64,000 bases of DNA from Betaproteobacteria bacterium (GTDB taxonomy: Bacteria; Pseudomonadota; Gammaproteobacteria; Burkholderiales; Casimicrobiaceae): assembly GCA_016861105.1 (NCBI GenBank), contig BOKS01000005.1, positions 1-64,000 of the forward strand, given 5' to 3'. Positions 55,973-64,000 of the stretch are shown here, in pieces. Positions within the stretch are counted from its first letter, which is position 1. Each line of letters begins with the position of its first letter. Both the position numbers and the translations under genes were made by a program. The notes below the pieces were generated by a model. It saw only the letters and a program-made list of their open reading frames with translations, did not search any database and was not told the DNA's origin.

Positions 55973-57766
55973 TTACCGTGCCGCTGTCGAGCGGTACTTG
56001 GCGAGATGGCGGGTGGGCAGCGCCAGCGCGTCCCGCCGGAACGGGTCGCCGAGCTCGCGCGTCACCATCATCTCCAGGACGGTGGTCTTGCCCTCGCGCT
56101 GCGCCGCCGCCGCCGCCCGCAGCGCCGGGCCGACGTCGGCGAGGGCTTCCACGCGCAGCCCCTCGGCGCCCATCGCCTTCGCCACCGCGGCCCACGACGG
56201 CTGCCGGTCGAGGTTCACGCCGAGGAAGCGGTTCGCGTAGAAGTCGACGTGGTTCTTCTTCTCCGCGCCCCACTGCCCGTTGTTGAACACGACGGCAGTG
56301 ACGGGGATCTCCTCGCGCACGCACGTCTGCAGCTCGCCGAAGCTCATCCCCCACGCGCCGTCGCCGACGTAGGCGATCGCGGGCCGGTCGGGCGCCGCCA
56401 CCTTCGCGCCGACGATCGTCGGGAACGCGTAGCCGCAGTTGCCGAAGCTCATCGCCGCGAACATCGAGCGCGGCCGGTCGAAGCGCAGGTAGCTGTTCGA
56501 CACCGAGCAGATGTTGCCGATGTCGGTCGACACCATCGCGCGCTCCGGCATCGCGCGCTCGAGCTCGCGCAGCATCTGCCGCGGGTGCATGTGGCGGCTG
56601 TCCTTCGCCACCTCGAGCGACCACGCGTCCTTCTCGTGGGTCCAGCCGTCGAGCTCGGCCTCCCAAGCCGCCTTCTCGGCGCGCACCTCACCGAGGCGCT
56701 CGTCGCGGTTCGCGTGGCCGGCCAGCGGCCGGTTGCGCAGCCGCGCCGCGAGCGCGATCGCGGCCGCCTTCGCGTCGCCGCAGATGCCCACGGAGATCGG
56801 CTTCACCAGCCCCAGCATCTTCGCGTCGGCGTCGACCTGGATGACCTTCGCGTGCTTCGGCCAGTAGTCGAGCCCGTGCTGCGGGAGCGTGCCGAACGGG
56901 CCGAGGCGCGTGCCGAGCGCGAGCACGACGTCGGCCCGGGCGATCAGCTTCATCGCGGCCTTGCTGCCCTGGTAGCCGAGCGGGCCGACCCACAGCGGAT
57001 GCGCCGCCGGGAACGAGTCGTTGTGCAGGTAGCTCTGCGCGACCGGCGCCTGCAGCAGCTCGGCGAGCGCGATCGCCTCCTCCTGGCCGTCCGCCATGAC
57101 GACGCCGCCGCCGGCGAGGATCACCGGGAACTTCGCCTCGGCGAGCAGCGCCGCCGCCTCGTCGAGGCTCCTCTCGCCGCCCGCGCCGCGCTCGACGACG
57201 ACCGGCGCCGGGATCTCGCACTCGACGTCGCCGTAGAAGAAGTCGCGCGGGATGTTGAGCTGCGCGGGCCCCATCTCGAGCAGCGCGCGGTCGAACGCGC
57301 GGCCGGTGAGCTCGGCCATGCGCGCCCGGTTGTTCACGTGCGCCTGGTACTTCGTGATCCTGCTGAAGATCGGCAGCTGCTCGGTCTCCTGGAAGCCGCC
57401 GAGCCCGAGCGTGGCGCTGCCGGTCTCCGGCGTGATCACGACGACCGGCGAGTGCGCCCAGAACGCGGCGGCGGTCGACGTGACGAAGTTCGTGATGCCG
57501 GGCCCGTTCTGCGCGATGCACACGCCGTGGCGGCCGGAGACGCGCGCGTAGCCGTCGGCCATGTGGCCGGCGCCCTGCTCGTGCGCGACCGAGATGAAGC
57601 GGATGCCGGCGAGCGGGAACAGGTCGAGCGCGTCCATGTAGGCCGAGCCGACGATGCCGAAGACGTCGCGCACGCCGTGCGCGACGAGCGTCTCCACGAA
57701 CGCCTCGGAGGGCGTCATCTTCTGGCGGCCACTGACGGCGCGGGCGATCTCGGCGGACTGGTTCAT
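55973..57766 (-). CDS. xsc: Sulfoacetaldehyde acetyltransferase
   Basis: 597-residue thiamine-diphosphate enzyme converting sulfoacetaldehyde and phosphate to acetyl phosphate and sulfite. MTPSEAFVETLVAHGVRDVF, IVGSAYMDALDLFPLAG and HEQGAGHMADGYARVSGRHG are Xsc-specific; the ThDP motif runs from GDGAWGMSFGEL to VVFNNGQWG. Acetolactate synthases differ in the SAYMDALDLF region. The start at 57766 has a GAGGGA site. It is divergent from an iclR gene. Confidence 0.94.
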   Translation of the reverse strand: MNQSAEIARAVSGRQKMTPSEAFVETLVAHGVRDVFGIVGSAYMDALDLFPLAGIRFISVAHEQGAGHMADGYARVSGRHGVCIAQNGPGITNFVTSTAAAFWAHSPVVVITPETGSATLGLGGFQETEQLPIFSRITKYQAHVNNRARMAELTGRAFDRALLEMGPAQLNIPRDFFYGDVECEIPAPVVVERGAGGERSLDEAAALLAEAKFPVILAGGGVVMADGQEEAIALAELLQAPVAQSYLHNDSFPAAHPLWVGPLGYQGSKAAMKLIARADVVLALGTRLGPFGTLPQHGLDYWPKHAKVIQVDADAKMLGLVKPISVGICGDAKAAAIALAARLRNRPLAGHANRDERLGEVRAEKAAWEAELDGWTHEKDAWSLEVAKDSRHMHPRQMLRELERAMPERAMVSTDIGNICSVSNSYLRFDRPRSMFAAMSFGNCGYAFPTIVGAKVAAPDRPAIAYVGDGAWGMSFGELQTCVREEIPVTAVVFNNGQWGAEKKNHVDFYANRFLGVNLDRQPSWAAVAKAMGAEGLRVEALADVGPALRAAAAAQREGKTTVLEMMVTRELGDPFRRDALALPTRHLAKYRSTAAR

Positions 57767-57864
57767 CGTTCCCTCGTGGGCGGTGCTGGCCGGGGCCGGC
57801 AGCGCATGTTCGCCCGACCGGGCGGCGCGACGCAAGCGTGGCCCTCGAAAACCGGGCCGGCGCG

Positions 57865-57872
57865 TTCCGGAA
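57865..57872. promoter_or_regulatory. Possible operator in the xsc-iclR divergent region
   Basis: TTCCGGAA is a perfect palindrome 19 bases before the iclR ATG, followed by a TATCAT hexamer that could be a -10. IclR regulators commonly bind between themselves and the controlled gene. Confidence 0.3.
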
Positions 57873-57891
57873 TCCGAGATATCATCGCAAG

Positions 57892-58728
57892 ATGGCCGAC
57901 AAGCCGGACCGCGTCCCCCCGCTGCTGCGCGCGTTCGACCTGCTCGAGCGCCTCTCGCGCGCCGGCGAACCCGTCACGCTCGCCGAGCTGACGCAGGACG
58001 CGGGGCTGCCGAAGCCGACGACGCACCGGCTGCTGGCCATGCTCGTCCACGCGGGGCTCGCGGCCCGCGAGCCCGACGGGCGCCGCTTCGTGCCCGGGCC
58101 GCGCGCCGCGCGCTTCGCCCTCGACGCCCTGCTGAGCGGCGCCGCGCGCGCGCCGCGGCACGCGATCCTCGCGCGGCTCGCCGCCGAGATCGGCGAGACG
58201 GTCAACCTCACGATGCTCGACGGCGTCGACGTCGTCTACCTCGACCGCGTCGAGGCCGCGTGGCCGCTGCGCATGACGCTGCAGCCGGGCTCGCGGGTGC
58301 CGCTGCACTGCACCGCGAGCGGCAAGCTGCTGCTCGCGCTGCTGCCGGCCGCGCGCCGCGACCGGATCGTGGCCGCGCTCGACCTCGCGCGTCACACCGG
58401 GCGCACGATCGTCGACCGGCGCCGGCTCGCGGCCGAACTCGCGCGCGTCCGGCGCGAGCGCCTCGCCACGGACGACGAGGAGTACCTCGCCGGGCTGGTG
58501 TGCGTGGCCGTCCCCGTCGCGACGCCGTCCGGCCGCGTGGTCGCCTCGGTCGCGGTGCACGCACCGGTCGCGCGGATGCCGCTGGCCGCCGCGCTGGGGC
58601 ACCGCGCCCGTCTCGAGCGCGCGGCGCGCGAGCTCGGCGCGACGTTCGCGACGGCGCCGCCGGCGCGCGGCGGGCGGCCCGGGCAGGCCGCTTCCGGCGT
58701 CAGCCCGCGCGCGCGTCCTCGCGGATGA
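57892..58728 (+). CDS. IclR-family transcriptional regulator
   Basis: 278-residue regulator. Helix-turn-helix at residues 12-55 (LLERLSRAGEPVTLAELTQ, GLPKPTTHRLLAML); effector domain with VNLTMLDGVDVVYLDRVE, LHCTASGKLLLAL and VAVPVATPSGRVV. The C-terminal 25 residues are Arg/Pro-rich and overlap the convergent GMC gene by 29 bases. By position it should control xsc and perhaps soeABC. Confidence 0.87.
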   Translation: MADKPDRVPPLLRAFDLLERLSRAGEPVTLAELTQDAGLPKPTTHRLLAMLVHAGLAAREPDGRRFVPGPRAARFALDALLSGAARAPRHAILARLAAEIGETVNLTMLDGVDVVYLDRVEAAWPLRMTLQPGSRVPLHCTASGKLLLALLPAARRDRIVAALDLARHTGRTIVDRRRLAAELARVRRERLATDDEEYLAGLVCVAVPVATPSGRVVASVAVHAPVARMPLAAALGHRARLERAARELGATFATAPPARGGRPGQAASGVSPRARPRG

Positions 58729-60301
58729 GGTCGCTCGCCTTCTCGGCGATCATCACCACCGGCGCGTTCGTGTTGCCCGACACGAGCGTGGGCATGATCG
58801 AGCAGTCGACCACGCGCAGCCCGGCGATGCCGCGCACGCGCAGGCGGTCGTCGACCACCGCCAGCGCGTCGCCGCCCATCCTGCAGGTGCCCGACGGGTG
58901 GAAGATCGTGGCCCCGTACGCGCGGCAGAACGCGAGCAGCGCCTCGTCGTCGTGCGCCTGCGGTCCCGGGCGCAGCTCCTCGGCGACGTAGGGCCGCATC
59001 GCCGCAGCGCCGGCGAGCCGGCGCGCGTAGCGCACCGCCGCCACGGCGCAGCGGCGGTCGAGGTCGGTCGACAGGTAGTTCGGCTGCATCGCGGGCGCGG
59101 CCAGCGGATCGGGCGACTTGACGCGCACGGTGCCGCGCGACGACGGGCGCAGCTGGCACACGGAGAACGTGAAGCCGGGGAACGGGTGCGGCTTCGCCCC
59201 GGCCAGGTCCGCCGACAGCGTGGCGAAGTGGAACTGGACGTCGGGCGTGGCCGACTCGGGCAGCACGCGCGTGAACAGCCCGCCCTGGTTGATGCCGATC
59301 GCCAGCGGCCCGCTGCGCGCCAGCAGCCACTGCAAGCCGATCTTCAGCGAGCGCCGCCACGAGCGCAGGTCGTCGTTGGTGGTGATGGGCCGGGTGCAGC
59401 GGAACAGCAGGCGCAGCTGCAGGTGGTCCTGCAGGTTCTCGCCGACGCCGGGCAGCGCGTGCACGACGGGGATGCCGAAGCGCGCCAGGACCGCGGGCGG
59501 CCCCACGCCCGACAGCTGCAGGAGCTGCGGGCTCTGCAGCGCGCCCGCCGCGAGGATCACCTCGCCGCGCGCGCCGACGCGCCGTGTCGTGCCGCCCTGC
59601 CGGTACTCGACGCCGGTGGCGCGGCGGCCGTCGAACAGGACGCGCGTCGCGTGGGCGCCGGTCTCCACGCGCAGGTTCGCGCGTCCGCGCGCCGGACGCA
59701 GGTACCCGACCGCCGTGCTGCAGCGCAGGCCCCGGTGCGTGAAGAGCTGGTAGTAGCCCACGCCCTCCTGCACGCCGCCGTTGAAGTCGTCGTTGCGCGG
59801 CACGCCGAGCTCGCCCGCCGCCGCGATGATCGCCTCCATCAGCTCGTGCCGCTGCGGGATGTCGGAGCACTTGAGCGGGCCGTCGGCGCCGTGGACCGCG
59901 CTCGCCCCGCGCGAGTTGCCTTCGCTGCGGACGAAGTACGGCAGCACGTCGCGCCATCCCCAGCCGCGGTTGCCGGCGGCGGCCCAGCCGTCGTAGTCCT
60001 CGGGCTGGCCGCGCACGTAGATCAGCCCGTTGATCGACGAGCTGCCGCCGAGGCAGCGGCCGCGCGGCCAGTAGATGCGGCGGCCGTCCATCGCCGGCTC
60101 GGGCTCGGTGTGGAAGCCCCAGTTGAGCACGGGGTGGAACATCGTCTTGCCGTAGCCGATCGGCACGTGGATCCACGGGTAGCGGTCGGGCGGCCCGGCC
60201 TCGAGCACGAGCACGCGCGCCGACGGATCGGCGGACAGCCGGTGGGCGAGCACGCAGCCCGCGGTGCCGCCGCCGACGATCACGTAGTCGAAGGCGTCCA
60301 T
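58700..60301 (-). CDS. GMC-family FAD oxidoreductase (choline dehydrogenase-like)
   Basis: 533-residue flavoprotein. FAD motif DYVIVGGGTAGCVLAHRLS at residues 5-23; GMC signatures RCLGGSSSINGLIYVRG and GALQSPQLLQLSGVGP; catalytic His in IFHPSGTCRMG and Asn in SGNTNAPVVMIAEKA. It likely oxidises an alcohol to an aldehyde. A role with isethionate or choline-type substrates in the sulfonate cluster is possible but unproven. It follows ald by 53 bases. Confidence 0.85.
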   Translation of the reverse strand: MDAFDYVIVGGGTAGCVLAHRLSADPSARVLVLEAGPPDRYPWIHVPIGYGKTMFHPVLNWGFHTEPEPAMDGRRIYWPRGRCLGGSSSINGLIYVRGQPEDYDGWAAAGNRGWGWRDVLPYFVRSEGNSRGASAVHGADGPLKCSDIPQRHELMEAIIAAAGELGVPRNDDFNGGVQEGVGYYQLFTHRGLRCSTAVGYLRPARGRANLRVETGAHATRVLFDGRRATGVEYRQGGTTRRVGARGEVILAAGALQSPQLLQLSGVGPPAVLARFGIPVVHALPGVGENLQDHLQLRLLFRCTRPITTNDDLRSWRRSLKIGLQWLLARSGPLAIGINQGGLFTRVLPESATPDVQFHFATLSADLAGAKPHPFPGFTFSVCQLRPSSRGTVRVKSPDPLAAPAMQPNYLSTDLDRRCAVAAVRYARRLAGAAAMRPYVAEELRPGPQAHDDEALLAFCRAYGATIFHPSGTCRMGGDALAVVDDRLRVRGIAGLRVVDCSIMPTLVSGNTNAPVVMIAEKASDLIREDARAG

Positions 60302-60354
60302 CGCCGTGCGCCGCGTCGTGGAGGTCCCGCGTTCGCGCCCGCGGTGCGGAGCGC

Positions 60355-61482
60355 TCAGTCCGGCGCGCGGGCCAGCGCCTCCTCCGGCGGCACGTACGCG
60401 TAGCCGAGCGCTTCGGCGACCGGCGCGCACGTGACCTTGCCGAAGGCGACGTTGAGGCCGGCGCGCAGGTGCTCGTCCTCGGCGAGCGCGCGCTTCCAGC
60501 CCTTGTCCGCGAGCGCGAGCACGAAGGGCAGCGTGGCGTTGTTGAGCGCGAAGGCCGACGTGCGCGGGACGCCGCCGGGCATGTTCGCCACGCAGTAGTG
60601 GGTCACGCCGTCGACCACGTACACCGGGTCGGCGTGCGTCGTGGGTCGCGACGTCTCGAAGCAGCCGCCCTGGTCGATCGCCACGTCGACGACCACCGAG
60701 CCCGGCTTCATGCGCGCGATCAGCTCGCGCGAGACCAGCTTCGGCGCCGCGGCGCCCGGAATGAGCACGCCGCCGATCACGAGATCCGCCGACGCGACGT
60801 GGCGCTCGACCGCGTCGCGGGTCGAGAACACGGTGTTGAGCGGCCGCCCGAACTGCACCCACAGGCGCCGCAGGACCTCGACGCTGCGGTCGAGCACCCA
60901 GACCTCCGCGCCCATCCCGAGCGCGATGTGGACCGCGTGCGTGCCGACCACGCCGCCGCCGAGGACCACCACCTTGGCCGGGTCCACGCCGGGCACGCCG
61001 CCCAGCAGCATGCCGAGCCCGCCGTGCGGCTTCTCCAGGTAGTACGCCCCGGCCTGCACCGCCATCCGCCCCGCGACCTCCGACATCGGCGCGAGCAGCG
61101 GCAGGCCGCCGTGGGGCGACGTGACGGTCTCGTACGCGATGCACACCGCGCCGGAGGCGACGAGGTCGCGGGCCTGCTCCGGGTCGGGCGCGAGGTGGAG
61201 GTAGGTGAACAGCACGTGCCCGGGGCGCAGCAGCGCGCGCTCGGCGCTCTGCAGCTCCTTCACCTTGACGATCAGCTCCGCGTGCGCGAACGCCTCGGCC
61301 GCGGTCGCGACGACGCGGGCGCCGGCGCGCTCGTAGGCGGCGTCGTCCATCCCGATGCCCTGGCCGGCGTTGCGCTCCACGACCACCTCGTGCCCGTGCG
61401 CGGCGAGCTCGCGCACCGCGCCGGGCACCAGCCCGACGCGATTCTCGAGGACCTTGATCTCCCTGGGGACTCCGATGCGCAC
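60355..61482 (-). CDS. ald: Alanine dehydrogenase
   Basis: 375-residue NAD-dependent enzyme converting alanine to pyruvate and ammonia. [20 protein letters not shown], the substrate-binding Lys in IVKVKELQ, His in FTYLHLAPD, and the NAD motif [13 protein letters not shown] are present. In taurine catabolism it regenerates pyruvate for the taurine aminotransferase, encoded 0.7 kb away. Confidence 0.95.
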   Translation of the reverse strand: MRIGVPREIKVLENRVGLVPGAVRELAAHGHEVVVERNAGQGIGMDDAAYERAGARVVATAAEAFAHAELIVKVKELQSAERALLRPGHVLFTYLHLAPDPEQARDLVASGAVCIAYETVTSPHGGLPLLAPMSEVAGRMAVQAGAYYLEKPHGGLGMLLGGVPGVDPAKVVVLGGGVVGTHAVHIALGMGAEVWVLDRSVEVLRRLWVQFGRPLNTVFSTRDAVERHVASADLVIGGVLIPGAAAPKLVSRELIARMKPGSVVVDVAIDQGGCFETSRPTTHADPVYVVDGVTHYCVANMPGGVPRTSAFALNNATLPFVLALADKGWKRALAEDEHLRAGLNVAFGKVTCAPVAEALGYAYVPPEEALARAPD

Positions 61483-61569
61483 GCGCCCTCCCCGGCGTCG
61501 ACGGACCGGCGCAAAGGTAGCCGATCCGCGCGCGCAGCGCCACGCCCGCGGCGGCGGCGGCCGCGGCGG

Positions 61570-61995
61570 CTACTCGCGGTCCGCGTCGCGCGTGTCGATC
61601 AGCTCGATCAGCTCGGTGAAGTCGGTGTGCAGCGCCTCGCGCACCGACACCATGCCGATCGGCCGGCCGTCCTCCACGATGGGGACGTGGCGGAAGCGGC
61701 CGTCGTGCATCATCCGCAGCGCGTCGACGAACGGGCGGTCCGGATGGATCGTCTGCGGGTCGCGCGTCATCACGTCGCCGACCTTCGTCTGCCGCGGGTC
61801 GCGGCCCTCGGCGAGCACGCGGAACAGCGCGTCGCGCTCGGTGAAGATGCCGACCAGGCGCGTGCCGGAGACCACCATCCCGGCGCCGACGCTTCGCTCG
61901 CGCAGCGTCTTGGCGACGTCGCTCACCAGCGCGTCGACCGGGAACACCGTCGGCGGCCGGCGGGCGGCGATGCTGCGAAGCGACCGGATCGTCAT
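61570..61995 (-). CDS. CBS-domain pair protein
   Basis: 141-residue soluble protein made of two CBS motifs (VSDVAKTLRERSVGAGMVVS with LVGIFTERDAL, and PFVDALRMMHDGRFRHVPIV with PIGMVSVREALH). Such modules bind adenylyl nucleotides. No catalytic domain is attached, and the partner is unknown. It lies upstream of ald on the same strand, and is divergent from tpa. Confidence 0.85.
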   Translation of the reverse strand: MTIRSLRSIAARRPPTVFPVDALVSDVAKTLRERSVGAGMVVSGTRLVGIFTERDALFRVLAEGRDPRQTKVGDVMTRDPQTIHPDRPFVDALRMMHDGRFRHVPIVEDGRPIGMVSVREALHTDFTELIELIDTRDADRE

Positions 61996-62194
61996 GGCAG
62001 TCTCCCCGTCGAGGCGTCGAAGCAGCCATTTCGCACGGGCCGCGCCCGGCCGTCAAGCCGCGATCCGCGACCGGGCGGACGCCGGCCGGCGGCGGGGCGC
62101 GCGCTCGCGTTTCGCGCGTCGCCGGGTGTAGCATCGTGCGTTCGCGCATTCCGCCATTCCGGGTCGCGCCGTCGCGCCCCCTCAGGAGACCAGC

Positions 62195-63538
62195 ATGGGA
62201 CACGCCGAATTCAAGGTCGCGAGCGACCCCGCCGCCGCGCCGCTCTCGCTCGACGAGTACTGGATGCCGTTCACGCCGAACCGCGACTTCCATCGCGAGC
62301 CCAAGATGGTCGTGCGCGGCGAGGGCGTCTGGCTGTGGGACGACCGCGGGGAGCGGCTGATCGACGCCTCGTCGGGCCTGTTCTGCGTCAACGCCGGGCA
62401 CTGCCGCCGCGAGATCGCCGACGCGGTCGCGCGGCAGCTCTCCACGCTGGACTTCATCGCGCCGTTCACGCGCGGCCACCCGAAGCAGTTCCAGCTCGCC
62501 ACGCGCGTCGCCGAGCTCACGCCGGGCGATCTCAACCGCATCTTCTTCGTGAACTCCGGGTCGGAGGCGGTCGACTCGGCGATGAAGATCGCGCTCGCGT
62601 ACTGGCAGGCGAAGGGCCAGGGCGGGCGCACGATGTTCGTGTCGCGCGAGCGCGCCTACCACGGCGTCAACTTCGGCGGGGTCTCGCTGTCCGGGATGGT
62701 GAACAACCGCCGCAAGTTCGGGCCCGCGCTGCCCGGCATCGCGCACATGCGCCACACGCACGTCGAGGAGAACCGCTTCCGACCCGGCCAGGGCGAGCAC
62801 GGCGCCGACCTGGCCGAGGACCTGCTGCGCTTCGTCAACCTCTACGGCGCGGAGAACATCGCGGCGTGCTTCGTCGAGCCGATCGCCGGCTCGACCGGCT
62901 GCCTCGTGCCGCCGAAGGGCTACCTCGAGCGGCTGCGCGCCATCTGCGACGCGCACGGCATCCTGCTCGTCTTCGACGAGGTGATCTGCGGCTTCGGGCG
63001 CACCGGCAAGGCCTTCGCCGCGCAGAGCTTCGGCGTCACGCCGGACATGATGACGATGGCGAAGGGGATCACCAACGGCGCGCAGCCGATGGGCGCCGTC
63101 GCGGTGTCCGAGCGCATCCACGACGCGATCTTCGCCGCGGCCGGCGACGGCGCGATCGAGCTGTTCCACGGCTACACGTACTCGGGGCATCCGGCCGCCT
63201 GCGCGGCGGGCCTCGCCACGCTCGACCTCTACCGCGACGAAGGGCTGTTCGAGCGCGGCGCCGCGCTCTCGCCGTACTTCCTCGAGGGCATCTTCTCGCT
63301 GCGGGACGTGCCGGCCGTCGCCGACCTGCGCGGCTACGGCGTGATGGCCGCCATCGACGTCCACCCCGACGGTGCGCCGGGCAGGCGCGGCCACGCGTTC
63401 CAGAAGAGGCTGTTCGACAACGGCCTGCACCTCAAGGCCACGGGCGACTGCGCGATCGTCGCCCCGCCGCTGATCGCCACGCGCGAGCACGTCGACCTGA
63501 TCGTCGACATCTTGCGGCGCACGCTGAAGGCGCTCTAG
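62195..63538 (+). CDS. tpa: Taurine:pyruvate aminotransferase (class III)
   Basis: 447-residue PLP enzyme. LDEYWMPFTPNRDFHREPKM, NSGSEAVDSAMKIALAYWQ, LLVFDEVICGFGRTG and the PLP-lysine motif MMTMAKGITNGAQPMG are typical of omega-amino acid:pyruvate transaminases. Beta-alanine:pyruvate aminotransferase is the alternative name; the context of tauA, ald and xsc favours taurine as substrate. A CAGGAGA ribosome site precedes the start. Confidence 0.85.
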   Translation: MGHAEFKVASDPAAAPLSLDEYWMPFTPNRDFHREPKMVVRGEGVWLWDDRGERLIDASSGLFCVNAGHCRREIADAVARQLSTLDFIAPFTRGHPKQFQLATRVAELTPGDLNRIFFVNSGSEAVDSAMKIALAYWQAKGQGGRTMFVSRERAYHGVNFGGVSLSGMVNNRRKFGPALPGIAHMRHTHVEENRFRPGQGEHGADLAEDLLRFVNLYGAENIAACFVEPIAGSTGCLVPPKGYLERLRAICDAHGILLVFDEVICGFGRTGKAFAAQSFGVTPDMMTMAKGITNGAQPMGAVAVSERIHDAIFAAAGDGAIELFHGYTYSGHPAACAAGLATLDLYRDEGLFERGAALSPYFLEGIFSLRDVPAVADLRGYGVMAAIDVHPDGAPGRRGHAFQKRLFDNGLHLKATGDCAIVAPPLIATREHVDLIVDILRRTLKAL

Positions 63539-63616
63539 CATTCCCGCGGTCCGGCGCCGCGGAGGCGGCGCATCCGGCCCGCCGGTCGTTCCGTCCACTT
63601 CACCCACGGGGGTCCC

Positions 63617-64000
63617 ATGAAACGCCGTGCCGCACTCGTCGCCGTCGCCGCGCTCGCGCTCGCCGCCCCGCTGTCGGCCGCGCGTGCCCAGTCCAAGGAA
63701 GTGACGATCGCCTACCAGGACATGGTCGTCCCCTATCGCGTCGCGCAGGAGGCGAAGGAGCTCGAGAAGGCCACCGGCTACAAGATCAACTGGCGCCAGT
63801 TCGGCGGGGGCGGCGAGGTGCTGAAGGCGATGGCGTCCGGGGCCGTGCAGCTCGGCGAGGTGGGCTCGGCCGGCATCGCGGCGGCGGTGTCGCGCGGCGA
63901 GCCGCTCGAGCTCTTCTGGATCCTCGACGACATCGGCAGCGCCGAGGCGCTGGTGGTGAAGAAGAACTCCGGCATCAGGACGCTCGCCGATCTCAAGGGC
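63617..64000 (+). CDS. tauA: Taurine ABC transporter substrate-binding protein TauA, partial
   Basis: First 128 codons only; the gene runs off the right edge. A signal peptide ends near residue 25 (AARA-QS). KEVTIAYQDMVVPYRVAQEA and WRQFGGGGEVLKAMASGAVQ, then GEVGSAGIAAAVSRGEPLEL, match TauA/SsuA-type binding proteins. It is 78 bases after tpa and is probably co-transcribed. tauB and tauC are expected just beyond the window. Confidence 0.88.
   Translation, partial: MKRRAALVAVAALALAAPLSAARAQSKEVTIAYQDMVVPYRVAQEAKELEKATGYKINWRQFGGGGEVLKAMASGAVQLGEVGSAGIAAAVSRGEPLELFWILDDIGSAEALVVKKNSGIRTLADLKG

Noticed and set aside
52968-56666. 1232-residue frame suggesting a fusion of soeA with an upstream domain
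   Set aside because: The extension lies over xsc in a different frame; the SoeA domain starts cleanly at 55838.
55973-57766. ThDP enzyme considered as acetolactate synthase large subunit
   Set aside because: The SAYMDALDLF and SGRHG regions and the neighbouring sulfite dehydrogenase and alanine dehydrogenase point to Xsc; no small regulatory subunit gene is adjacent.
58700-63607. 1635-residue minus-strand frame suggesting a giant fusion ending in the GMC oxidoreductase
   Set aside because: Only the last 533 codons are protein-like. The upstream part is antisense or out of frame to ald, the CBS gene and tpa, kept open by high GC.

Overview
The window is very GC-rich, with most third codon positions G or C, and reads like a betaproteobacterial chromosome. 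The signs are the S10-spc-alpha order, a CcmI-type cytochrome maturation factor, C-minus S14, C-plus L36 and Burkholderiales-like dispersed repeats. No rRNA, prophage, insertion sequence or CRISPR array was found. The genus cannot be named from sequence alone.

Layout. 1-4.1 kb (+): an octaheme nitrite reductase, a hairpin terminator, ccmI and a protoporphyrinogen oxidase, all linked to heme and cytochrome c. 4.1-5.5 kb (-): a DUF2007 zinc-ribbon protein and galE. 5.6-23.1 kb (-): tRNA-Tyr, tRNA-Gly, tRNA-Thr, tuf, then rpsJ to rplQ (S10, spc and alpha operons joined, with secY, infA, rpmJ and rpoA). A sigma70-type promoter precedes the tRNAs and another lies before rplN. Many intergenic gaps in this block carry palindromic or tandem repeats. 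23.2-28.2 kb (+): a divergent pyruvate kinase, two small unknown genes and ppk1. 28.2-30.5 kb (-): an overlapping dgkA, glycosyltransferase and metallophosphoesterase set. A GT25 glycosyltransferase follows on the + strand.

31.5-42 kb is an arsenic region: LMWP-type arsC, arsI (C-As lyase), acr3 (arsenite efflux), a SigZ-type ECF sigma factor, a decayed class III nucleotidyl cyclase, arsP (organoarsenical efflux), a small thioredoxin-like protein, a TorD chaperone, and an ArrA/ArxA-type molybdoenzyme with its four-cluster Fe-S subunit. The large subunit has a Tat signal ending in a lipobox. No NrfD/ArrC-type membrane subunit and no arsR are present. Two near-identical operator-like sites flank the arsI-acr3 divergent region, and an FNR-type box lies upstream of the molybdoenzyme.

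42.3-50.3 kb: a HOT-type alcohol dehydrogenase (+), then the phosphate regulon pstSCAB-phoU-phoB-phoR (-) behind tandem Pho boxes. 50.6-51.2 kb: cytochrome b561 behind a second FNR-type palindrome.

51.3-64 kb is a dissimilatory taurine/sulfonate module. TauA imports taurine; a taurine:pyruvate aminotransferase makes sulfoacetaldehyde and alanine; alanine dehydrogenase regenerates pyruvate; Xsc releases sulfite and acetyl phosphate; cytoplasmic SoeABC oxidises sulfite and feeds quinone. An IclR regulator is divergent from xsc. A GMC oxidoreductase and a CBS-domain protein lie inside the module with no evident role. tauA runs off the right edge.
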